NCBI RefSeq assembly: GCF_036850765.1
Contig: NC_089490.1
Location: 108,941,074 to 109,005,073 of the forward strand
Reading direction: 5' to 3'
Origin: Saccopteryx bilineata
Lineage: Eukaryota; Chordata; Mammalia; Chiroptera; Emballonuridae
DNA length: 64,000 nt
Shown here piece by piece: positions 48,801-61,200 of the stretch; within the stretch, counting starts at the first letter, position 1, and every line of letters starts with the position of its first letter. Both the position numbers and the translations under genes were made by a program. Under the pieces are notes generated by a model. It was not told the DNA's origin. It did no database searches and saw nothing but the letters and a program-made list of their open reading frames with translations.

Positions 48801-49199
48801 CGAAGTTGAAAAATCTCTTAATAAAGCAATCAGATACTTTGTCTGTAGACCTTGTTAGGGAAGAAAGACTCCTGCAACATTCAAATAGATTTTACCCTAA
48901 GAATGGTTCAGGAGCATTTTAAAGTATCATAAATGAATGTGATATCATATAATTTCAGACAAAGATTATCCATATGAATTTAACTAGTTTTTTAACTGAA
49001 TTTATTGGGGTGAGATTGGTTCACAAAACCATACCGGTTTCAAGTGTACAACTCAACAAAGCATATCTGCACACTGCATCATGGGATCATCTCTGCAAAT
49101 GAAGTCTGTTTCTGACCCGTTTATTCTCACCCTTTGCCCACCTTACCCTACCCCACCTTTCTCTCTGGCCATTAATATGCAGTTGTCTGTGTCTATGTG

Positions 49200-49275
<76 letters not shown>

Positions 49276-52200
49276 ATTTCTTTCTTTTGCTTAATCCCTT
49301 CACTTTCTTTAGTCTAGACCCACAACACCCCCCCCCCCCCGACAGCTGGCAGTCTGTTCCAGGTATCCAGTCTGTTTCTTTTGTTCATCAGTTTATTTAT
49401 TAGATTACACATGTAAGTGAGATCATATGGTATTTGTTTTTCTCTGTCTGGCTTATTTCAATTAGAATAATCTCCTGGTCCATCTATGCTGTCACAAAAC
49501 ATAAAGCTTCCTTCTTTTTTTATGGCCATTTAGAATTCCACTATATAAATGTACCACAGAATGTTTATCCACTCATCTACTGTTGGGTACTTGGCTGTTT
49601 TCAGATCTTGGCTCTTGTGAATAATGCCACAATAAATATAGGGGTGCATTATTGTTAAGTGATAGGAGGAGAAATAGAGAGACAGGCTCCCGTAGGCATC
49701 CCAACCGGGTTCCACCCGGCAACCCCCTGTGGAGCAGATGCTCAAATCAACCCAGCTATCCTCAGTGCGCAGGGCCCACACTGGAACCAATCAAGCCGCT
49801 ATCTGCAAGACAGGAAGAGAGAGAGAAGAGGGAGAGGGAGAGGAAGAGAAGCAGATGGTCACTTCTCATGTGTGTCCTGATCAGGGATTGAACCCAGGAT
49901 GTCTGCATGCTGAGCCAATGCTCTATCCACTAAGCAAATTGGCCAGGCCCTCTTTTGAATTAGTGTTTCAGGTTTTTTGGATATATTCTTAAGAGTAGAA
50001 TTCTGGGATCATAGTGCAGCTCCATTTTAAATATTTTGAGAAAACTCAATACTGTTTTCCACAGTGGCTGCACCAGTCTGTATTCCCACCCAACAGTGCA
50101 CAAGGGCTCCTTATTCTTCACATCCTCACCAACACTAATTATTGTTTGTTGACTTATTGATGAAAGCCATTCTGACAGATGTGAGGTGATATCTCTTTGT
50201 GTTTTTAATTTATATTTCTCTGATGATTAGTGATATCTGACGTTTTTTCATATGTCTATTGGCCGTCTGAATGTTCTCTTTGAAGGTGTCTGTTCAGGCC
50301 CTTTGCTTATGTCTTAATTGGGTTGTTTGTCTAGTTGGTGTTGTTATATAAGTTCTTTATAAATTTTGGATATTAATCCTTTATCAGATGCATCACTGAC
50401 AAATATGTTCTCTTATTTGGTGAGTTGCCTTTTCATTTTGTTGATGGTTTCCATTGATGTGCAAAAGATTTTTAGTTTGATGTAATCCCACTGTTTATTT
50501 TTTTCTTCATTTTCTTTGCTTGAGATTTATCGCCAGAAATATTGCCATGAGAAATGACTGAAATTTTACTGCCTATGTTTTCTTCTAGCATTTTTATGGC
50601 TTAATTTAAGTCTTTAATCCCTTGTGAGTTTACTTTTGTGTAGTGTAAGAAGGTGGTCTATTTCATTTTTTGACATGTGTCCAATTCTCCAAACACCATT
50701 TATTGAAGATATTGTCTTTAACTTAATGTTCTTTCCTTCTTTATCAGATATTAATGGACCATAAAGGTACGGGTTTATTTCTGTGCTATCTATTCTCTTC
50801 CATTGCCCCATAAGCCTGTTTTTGTGTCAGTACCAAGTTATTCTGATTACTATGGCCTTGCAGTATAGTTAGATATCAGGTGATGTGATACCTTCAACTT
50901 TGTTGTTTTTTGACAAGATTGCTGAGGCTATTTGGGGTTATTTTTCTTCCATATAAGTTTTTGAAATATTTGTTTTATATCTTTGAGGTATGTCATTAGT
51001 ATTTTAATAGGAATTATATATTGAATCTGTAAATTGCTTTTGGTAGTATGGACATTTTAATTATGTTAATTTTTTCTACTCATGAACATGGTATATGTTT
51101 CTACTTATTTGTATCTTCCTCAGTTTCTTTCTTCAGTATTTTATAATTTTATTAATACTAGTCTTTTACCTCCTTGATTAAATTTATTCCTAGGTACTTC
51201 ATTTCCTGTATGTGTTGCAATAGTAAGTGGTATTGTTTCTTAATTTGTCTTTCTGATAGTTCATTATTGGTGTACAAATACGCCACCAATCTTTGAATAT
51301 TAATTTTGTATCCTGCTACTTTGATGAATTAATTTATTATAACTATTATGTTTTGGTTGAGTCTTTGGAGTTTTCTTTATATATAGACTATCATGTCATC
51401 TTCCAATTATAGAAGTTGTACTTTCTCCTTTCCAATTTGGATACCTTTTATTTCTTCTCCTTGTCTAATGGTTTTGGCTAAGACTTCCAGTACTGTGTTG
51501 AATACCAATGTAGAAAGTGGGTATCCCTGTCTCTGATCTTAAGGAAAAGGCTTGGAGTTTTGTTCATTGAGTGTGATGTTGGCTGTGGGTTTGTCATATA
51601 CAGCCTTTATTAAATTGAGGTATGATACCTCTGTTCCCACTTTGCTAAGAATTTTATCATAAACGGGTGCTGGATTTTACCAAATGTTTTTTTCTGATAT
51701 ATTGATATGAGCATATGATTTTTATTCTTCCCTTATGATTCTGTTATTGTTATACTAGATGTTATTCCATAGGTCTTTTAGAAATTTCTAATTTTTTAAA
51801 TTCTCTTTTCTTCATTATGCTCTGTTTGGGTGATTACTATTATCTTCTTCTCTTAATCACTGATTTGATCCTCTAATTCATCTAACCTGCAGTTAATTCC
51901 TTCTAGTATTATATTTTTTAATTCAGATACTGTATTTTTCTTTTCTGATTGATTCTTTTTTATGACTTCTATGTCCTTTTCAATGCTTACTATACCTTTG
52001 TTTAAGTTCTGACTGAAACTTTGCCCAGATAACTCGGTTAGTTAGAGCATTATCCATAGGCACAAAGGTTGCTGGTTTAGTTCCCAGTCATGGCACATAC
52101 AGGAACAGCTCAATGTACCTGTTTCTCTTTCTCTCTCTCCCTTCCTCTATCGCTAAAACCAATAACTTAAAGAATAACATAATTGATAAAAGAAGAAAAA

Positions 52201-55200
52201 TTTCTGACTAAGATCACTGATTCTTCCCTTAAGGTTTTTGGGTATCTTCATAGCCATTATTTTAAACTCTGCCTCTGGTGGTTTTGTTGCTTCCATTTCA
52301 CTTAACTCTTTTTCTAGGTGTCTCCCTTGTTCTTTCATTTGGGGCATATTTCTTTGTCTCCTCATCAGGTTTTTGTGTATTAGGTAGATATATCTGCTTT
52401 GAGTCCAAAACTGGTTATGATGGCTTTATGATGACAGTGTCTTGCTGAGCTCAGTGGTGCAATCTTCCAGATGACCTGAGCTCCGTGCTTTAGAACTGTT
52501 TCCTGTGCAATAAATATACCTTCCTGTTTTGTTGAGTCATGAATGCTGTTGGACCTTTTGTGGGTGGAGTTAATTTTTCAGGCTGACTGATTACAATGAT
52601 AAACCTTGATCTTTGTATATGAGTCATTGTGCAGGGGCTGCCCCTTGACATGGAGTTGTTTCCAACAGGGTCTAATGTCTTCCAGAATCCCCCTTTGGGT
52701 GTGCTGCTTGTGTGGCTAGTTGAGTTGAGCTCTGGTGTAGTGTGAAACCCACCACTGGTTGCAATGGTTCTGAATCCACATAAGCAGGTTTCAGGTATAA
52801 GTTGGTGTCAGACACTGTGTGTAGCTAGCCATGGGCTACCTGTCTGTATTTAACACACTGTTTACTATTTGTGGTGTCATCTATTAGGCCTGAGTATGAA
52901 TGGGAGGGGCCAATCTGTATATAAGAGTTGGCTTCCTCTAGTTTAGAGCTGAGGCCAGATCTATAAAATGTCCAAGACTCCATGAAATCCACCTCCACTT
53001 GTCAGTTACTCCACCTCCCCCTGATATTGTTTGAGAAAAGACTATAGAATGGGCCTATAGGGATACTTATGCCACATGCAAGAAGCTACTCTAGACTCTA
53101 TTAAGAAAGATTTTGTCAGCTTAAATTTTATGTTGTCATGCCATTTGATTCTGTCTTTACAATCTCACAGATAGATCATGAGATTCTTGACAGCAGGAAA
53201 TTTTACTCAAATTTCTTGCCATGTTGTCAGTACATTAAGAATTTTTATATGCCTAATAAGCATATGTAGTCAAATATGTAAATTAAAAAATTTTAAAATA
53301 GGAAGTTTTTTAAAATAACAAACTTAACAAAATAGGTTAAGTTTGTTACCTAACAAAGGGATTACAAGACTTGAAGTAGTGGCAAGCTGGCTATTGGAGA
53401 CACTGGTATTTGAGAAGAGTTTTAGCAACTGTAAGGTAAGCAAGTCAGCAGTAACCATAGTCTAAACAGTAAACCTGAACACATTAACAGAAAGCAGGAT
53501 AGAAGGTAAAGAATTGAAATAAGAGATTCCAAGATGATGACAGAGTAGGTAGATGTTCTAACTGCCGCTTCCCGGGACCAAATTAAATTTTAACTTAAGA
53601 GCAATCATCTTGAAAAATCAACTTTGGACTAAATGAAGAAGAGTCTATAACCAAGGATCACAGAGAAAGACACATCAAGACTGGTAGGAAAGGTGGAGAC
53701 GAGGAAAAGGTGGCCCCGCTCCCAGAAGCAAGCGGTGGCTGAGGGTCTGGACAGACTCTCACTGTGGGGAGGGTTGCCCTGAGAGGTGTGGGTCCTCACC
53801 TCCAGGACTGGAGCCCCATCTTAGAGCCCCTAGAAAAAGTGCCCACACAGCATTTAGAGGTGAAGAGAGCTAGGTTTCTGTCTGTGAGAGAGAGATGGAG
53901 CTCTCAGAGATGCAGGCTCTGTCTTGAAGGGCCTACACAGAAAATCTTATTCATAGTCACTTACTCAGGGCTCCAGTAGAGGGGAGAACTGAGAGTTGCA
54001 TGAGGAGAGTATAAAGTTGGAGGCCCAGGGAGAGACATGTTGTGGGATGGCCACCAGAACCTCTGTGCTGAGTCATTTTCCAATACTGCAGTTGCCATCT
54101 TTCTTGAATGGAGCAGTCTCCTCTGAGTAACATCAGACTGGGAAAAGCAACTGATTCACCATGGGGAGTCTCTTCTACCCTAGTCGTGGAGACTGGGTCA
54201 TTCTGAGAGGCCAAGAGGCAAGAAGCATGCCAGTGACTCATTTTTTTGGTGTGGAGGTTGGAGATTTCCCCCACATCTTCCTGAGTCTAATTCTGCTGAT
54301 TCCACCTCACCAGAGACTCAGTAGAAACTGTCCAGAGAGCAGGAAGATCACACCTCTGGGCCTCAGAGACCACAACCACCAGACTCCTGGGGCCACACCT
54401 TTATGAAGTCTATGAAAAAAGTCTGGACAGCCTGACACCTGGGACCAAGGGGTGGAGCCAAACCCACCACTCTTTCTAATCCCTGGATTGCCATGGGCTC
54501 TAGACTTTAGCAGAGGATTTTACAGTGGCAGAGCACAACAAACAGCCAACAGATAGAGGCTGCAGGAGGCAGGACTCAGAGAACCGGGACCTTTTAAACA
54601 GACCTTCCCCCAGGTTCAGAGTGGGTAAAAGCCAGCCTAGGTGTGCAGCTGGTATTTCCATGTGCACCTGGGCCTACCAGAGGCAGCCACAAACTCTAGA
54701 TTGCATGTAGCTCCAAGAAGGTTGCTGAGAGCCAGTCAAGGGCAGTGTCTCCTGTTGTTCTGTGCCAGGTTCCTGACAAGGAGGCCCAGGGCTGACACAT
54801 CTAGTGGCCAGCTGCAGAGAACATCAGCTCAGGATCTAATAACCTTTGTTACAGTGGTATTCTAAAGAAGGACTCCTCACACCTGGCCTAGCTGAAGCAA
54901 GTTCTGCTCTCTGTGATCAGCACTGGCACAGCAGCTCATGTGCATCTGATAGGGTGGAGCTTCACAGTCAGCCATCCTGGGTGCTGGATATCCTGCCCCG
55001 CTGGGCTAGATTTCACAGGGGTAAGGGAGAAAGGCTTGGAGCATGAATATTTTACATGTGGGTCTCTGTGAGCCTATTGTTGGATCTTGTCAAGGGGCTT
55101 AGCCACCTTCTCGTGGGGGGCACAGTGAGCCCCAGGAGAGGACTCTCTCAATCTTCCACTCTGACACCAGGGTCTCACCAGCTGTAAGAACTTCTGCAGA

Positions 55201-58200
55201 GGAAACTGTCAGCCACACTTGGTCTAAACCTGATGCTCACCTTGTTGGGAGAAATAAAATTTGAACACCCAGCAGTGGCCGAGGGATCAAGCTCTGGAGT
55301 AGGGGCCACCTTCCCCATACTATGCTGACCAGGAGACCCCTGAAGAATGAGGTCCCACAAACATTGTATTTACAACCTCAGCTGCCCTAACCAACCAAGC
55401 ATGCAACCTGTAGAGAGATTGATTGGGTGAGGCTAAGTCTTACTACAGAAGACTCTGTGGGAAGACCAGGCAGCTGCAAGAGGAGAAGAAGCAGCTAAAA
55501 AGTGGAGATAAATCTTACAGAGCTTGGGGTTTTTATGGAGCTTCTGTCATCTCTAGGCAGGAGAAAGCTGATTGTTATACAAAGGTTAGCTGCTCCCACA
55601 TGACCAAGGCACAGAAAATGCAGATACAAACAGCAAAAAGCAGTATCTGCAGACAGGTAGCACATAGTGGGTTACAAAAAACAGCTGATGGCCCTGGCCG
55701 GTTGGCTCAGTGGTAGAGCGTCGGTCTGGCGTGTGGGGGACCCGGGTTTGATTCCCGGCCAGGGCACATAGGAGAAGCGCCCATTTGCTTCTCCACCTCC
55801 CCCCCTCCTTCCTCTCTGTCTCTCTCTTCCCCTCCCGCAGCCAAAGCTCCATTGGAGCAAAGATGGCCCAGGCGCTGGGGATGGCTCCTTGGCCTCTGCC
55901 TCAGGCGCTAGAGTGGCTCTGGTCATGGCAGAGCGACACCCCGGAGGGGCAGAGCATCGCCCCCTGGTGGGCAAAGCGTCGCCCCCTGGTGGGCGTGCTG
56001 GGTGGATCCCGGTCAGTTGCATGCAGGAGTCTGTCTGACTGTCTCTCCCCATTTCCAGCTTCAGAAAAATACAAAAAAAAAACCAGCTGATGCGAACCAA
56101 AGAAGATCTAGAGCCAACACATCTGATAGTGGGTGGCAGGCAGCACCAACCCAAGACTGAGGTAGCTACACAAGCAGCACTTCCAAAGGAGGAGACTAGC
56201 AGGCACCAGATGCTGTGGAGAATAAATACGCCCAAATGACAGACCATTCATGCTGCATTATACATATGATAAAAGTTGAACTTTAGAGCCTACCGGTCTG
56301 AAGGGAAAACTGTACCTGTGATAGAATCAACTGCATTCAATACTCAAATATAACAAGAGGAAAAATAATATCCTCAAGAAGCATTCCTAGAACAAGGAAA
56401 ACAAATGGCCTGGAGGTCAGTACCACCGAACCCATCTTCCTCATAAAGACACAACCACAATTTCAAAGTCAGACAGCACTACCAAATGCACAGATAAAAA
56501 AAGGTAGACAGAGAAATGTGACCCAAATGAATCAACAAGAGAAATCCCCAGAAAAAGAACTGAGTTAAATGGAAGTAACCAAACTACCAGATGCAGAGTT
56601 TAAAACTATTACTTTAAGGATATTCAAATATCTTAGAGCAACAATGGATGGATGTAATGAGCACCTAAATAAAGAGATAGCAAGCATCAGAATGGACAAT
56701 GAAACTATAAAAAAGAACCTGATGCTCACCTTGCTGGGAGCATGACAAATACAATATAAGAAGTGAAGGCTACACTAGAAAGAATCAACAGCAGGCTGGA
56801 TGAAGTAGAGGACTGAATCAGTGATTTAGAGGATAATGAAATTGAAAGCACAAAAGCAGAGCAACAAAAAGAAAGAGGCTCAAAAAGACTGAGGAAATTG
56901 TAAGAGACCTCTGTGACAACATTAAGAGAAACAACATCTCCATCATAGGGGTTCCTGAATGAGAAGCAAAAGAACAAGGGATAGAGAACCTGTTTGAAGA
57001 AATCATAGCTGAAAACTTCCCTAAATTGATGAAAGAAAAGCCACACAAGTTCAAGAAGCACAGAGAGTCCCATTAAAGAGGAACCCAAGGAGGCCTACAA
57101 CAAGACACATCATAATTAAAATGCCAAAGTTAAGAGACAAAGAAAAAATACTAAAAGCTGCAAGAAAAAAAGCAGTTAATTACCTACAGAGGAGCCTCCA
57201 TGAGGATGACATCCATCTTCTCAACAGAAATGTGTGAGGCCAAAAGAGATTGGCAAGAAATAGTCAAAGTGATGCAAAACAAGAATCTACTACCAATACT
57301 ACTTTATCCAGCAAGGCTATCATTTAAAATTGAAGGAGAAATACAAAGCCTATGACACACACACACACACACACAAAAAAAAAAACAACAAAAAAACAAA
57401 AACAAACAACTCAAGGAAATCATTATGACCAAACCAATACTGCAAGAAATGTTAAGGGGTCTGATGTAAAAAGAGCAAAAGAAAGAAATCTAAAAAAAGA
57501 GGATTGTAGATTTATGAATTCAATGGCAATAAATAAATACATATTAATAATAACCTTAAATGTAAATGGATTAAATGCTCCAATCAAAAGACATAGGGTA
57601 GCTGCATGGATAAGAAAACAGGACCCATACATATGCTGTTTATAAGAGATCCACCTCAAAACAAAAGATGCACATAGACTGAAAGTGAAGGGATGAAAAA
57701 AAGTATTTCATGCAAATGCAAATGAAAAAAGTTGGAGTAGCAATACTTATATCTGGGAAAATAGACTTGAAAAAAAGGCTATAGTAAGAGATAAAGAAGG
57801 TTACTACATAATGATAAAGGGAGCAGTCCAAAAAGACAATATAACCATTATAAGTATTTATTCACCTAATTCAGAAGCACCTACATATATAAAGCAGATT
57901 TTGATGGACAAAAAGGGCAAGATCAACAGCAATACTATAATAGTAGGGGATTTTAATACTCTACTATCATCAATGGCTATATCCTCCAGACAGAAAATTA
58001 ACAAAGAAACAGTGGCTTTAAATTACACACTAGATCGACTGAATTTAATAAATATCTTCAGAACATTTTATCCCAAAGCAGCAGAATAGACATTCTTTTT
58101 AAGTGCTCATGATACATTCTCTAGGATAGACCACATGTTAGGACACAAAACAAGTCTCAATAAATTTAAGAAGATTGAATTTATATCAAACATAATTACA

Positions 58201-61200
58201 ATGGAATGAAACTAGAAATCAACTACAATAGAAAAACTGAAAACATTCAAACACTTGGAGGCTATATAGCATGTTATTAAATAACGAATGGGTTAACAAT
58301 GAGATCAAGGAAGAAATAAAAAAATTTCTTGAAACAAATGAAAATGAACATATAACAACTTGAAATTTATAAGACACAGCAAAAGCAGTCTTGAGAGGGA
58401 AGTTTATAGCATTCCAGGCATTTTTCTTGCTTAAGAAGCAAGAAAAAACTCAAATAAACACCTAACCCTGCATCTAAAATAATTAGAAAAAGAACAACAA
58501 ATAAGTCCAGAGGAAGCAGAAGTAAAAACTAATAAAGATCAGATTGGAAATAAATGACATAGAGGATAAAAGAACAATACAAAAGATCAATAAAACCAAG
58601 AACTGGTTCTTTGAAAAGATATACAAGATTGATGAACCATTAACCAGACTCATCAAGAAAAAAAGAGAGAGGACTCAAATAAAATTAGAAATGAAAGTGG
58701 AGAAGAAATAACTGATACTGGAAAAATACAAGGGATTGGAAGAAAATACTATGAAGATCTATATGCCAAATCATTGGACAATCTAGGTGAAATGGATAAA
58801 TCCCTAGAAACATACAATCTTCCCAACAACTCAATCTAGAAGAATCAGAAAACCTAAACAGACCGATTACAACAAATAAATTTGATACAGTTATCAAAAA
58901 ACTCCCAGTAAACCAAAGTCCTAAACCAGGTAGCTTCACAGGTAAATTTTACCAAATATTCAAGAAGAACTAACACCTATGCTTCTCAAGCTATTTCAAA
59001 AAATTCAGGAGGAAAGCTCCCTTTATGAGGCAACCATTATCTGCATTCCAAAACAAGGTACAGGAATAAAAAAGAAAGAAAATTGTAGGCCAATATTCTT
59101 GATGAACACAGAAGCTAAAATTCTCAACAATACATTAGCAAACCGGATACAGCAATACATTAAAAAAGTCATACATCATGATCAAGTGGGATTTTTTCTG
59201 GAAAGGCAAGATTGGTACAATATTTGCAAATCAGTAAACATGGTTCATCACATAAAAAATAAAAAGTATAAAAATTATATGATCATATCAATAGATGCAG
59301 AAAAGCATTTAATAGTATCCAGCACCAATTCATGATCAAAACTCTCAGCAAAGTGGGAATACAAGGAACATTCAACATATTAAGGCCATCTATGACAAAC
59401 CGACAGCCAACATAATACTCAGCAGCCAAAAATTAAAAGCAATCCCCTTAAGATCAGGAACAAGGCAGGGTGCCCCCTTTCACCACTCTTATTCAACATA
59501 GTCCTGGAAGTCCTAGCCACAGCAATCAGACAAGTAGAAGAAACAAAAGGCATCCAAATTGTAAAAGTAAAACTATCATTATTTGCTGATGACATGACAC
59601 TGTACGTAGAAAACCCTAAAGTCTCAGTCAAAAAACTACTAGACCTGATAAATCAACTCAACAAGGTGGCAGGATATAAAATCAATATTCAGAAATCAGT
59701 GGCATTTTTATACATCAACAATACAATGCCTGAATGAGAAATTAAGTATACAGTCCTCTTCACTATTGCAACAACAACAACAGAAAGTACCTAGGAGTAA
59801 ACTTAACCAAGGAGGTAAAAAACTTGTATTCAGAAAATTATAAGACATTGAAAAAAGAAATCAAGAAAGATACAAACAAGAGGAAGCATATACCATGTTG
59901 ATGGATAGGAAGAATAAACATTATTAAAATGTCTATATTACCCAAAGCAATTTAAAAATTCAATGCAATTCCTATTAAAATACCAATGGCATTTTTCAAA
60001 GATGTAGAAGAAATATTCCAAAAATTTATATGGAACAGCAACAACTAAAAACCCTGAATAGACTCAACAATATTGAAATGAAGAATAAAGTGGGAGGTAT
60101 CACACTTCCTGATATCAAGTTATACTACAAGGCCATTGTAATCAAAACAGCCTGGCACTGGCATAAGAACAAGCATACAGATCAATGGAACAGAACAGAG
60201 AACCCAGAAATAAATCCACACCTTTATGGTCAATTGATACTTGACAAAGGAGGCAAGAGCATACAATGGAGTAATGATGGTTTCTTTAATAAATGGTTCT
60301 TGGGAAAATTGAACAAGTACATGCAAATAAAAGAAACTAGACCACCAATTTACACCATTCACAAAAATAAACTTTAAGTGGATAAAAGACTTAAATGTAA
60401 GTCGCAAAACCATAAACATCTTGATAGGCAGTAAACTCGCTGATATCTCTCTTAGCAATATTTTTGCTGATTTATCTCCATGGGTGAGTGAAATAATGGA
60501 CAATATAAACAAATGGGACTATATCAAACTAAAAAAGTTTTGCATGGCAAAAGACATCAGTAACAAAATTAAAAGACAAGTCACACATTGGGAGAACATA
60601 TTCGCCAATACAATAAGGGGTTAATAACCAAAATTAATAAAGAACTTATAAAACTCAACACCAGGAAGTTAAACAATCCAATTTAAAAATGGGCAAAGGA
60701 ACTGAATAGACACTTCTCCAAAGAAGTTATAGAGATGGCCAACAGACATGTGAAAAAATGTTCAACATCACTAATCATCAGAGAAATGCAAATTAAAACC
60801 ACAATGAGATAGCACCTCACACCTGTCAGAATGATGCTCATTAACAAATCACCACACAATAAGTGCTGAAGAGGGTGTGGAGAAAAAGTAACCCTTCTGT
60901 ACTGCTGGTAGGAATTCAGACTGGTGCAGCCACTGTGGAAAACAGTATGATGTTTCCTCAAAAAATTAAAAATGGACTGCATTTGCACCAGCTATCCCAC
61001 TTTTAAAAATATATCCTAAGAATACTAAATCACTGATTCGAAAGAAGATATGCAATCCTATGTTTATGGCAGCATTGTTTACAATAGCTAATATCTGGAA
61101 ACAGCCCAAGTGTCCATCAGTGGATGAGTGGATTAAAAAGCTGTGGTGCATATCACAATGGAATACTACATAGCCATGAAAAGAAAAGAAATCTTACCTT

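Larger units (their letters stand above)
48985..53050 (-). mobile_element. Old L1, antisense, in the KLRF-like intron
   Basis: The plus strand begins with the reversed 3' UTR (TTGGGGTGAGATTGG, 48,998 on), continues through reversed ORF2 ('GTTTTTAATTTATATTTCTCTGATGATTAG', 'GGATATTAATCCTTTATCAGATG') and on to regions that look like ORF1 and 5' UTR. It has deletions and no open frame. SINEs at 49,655 and 52,029 interrupt it. The right boundary is uncertain. Confidence 0.8.

Noticed and set aside
49081..49403. Open frames rich in Tyr-Ile and Thr-His
   Set aside because: Direct translation of the (TA)n(CA)n microsatellite and antisense L1.
57352..58089. Open frames that could look like a gene with an endonuclease-like start
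   Set aside because: They are pieces of decayed L1 ORF2, flanked by the rest of the same L1.
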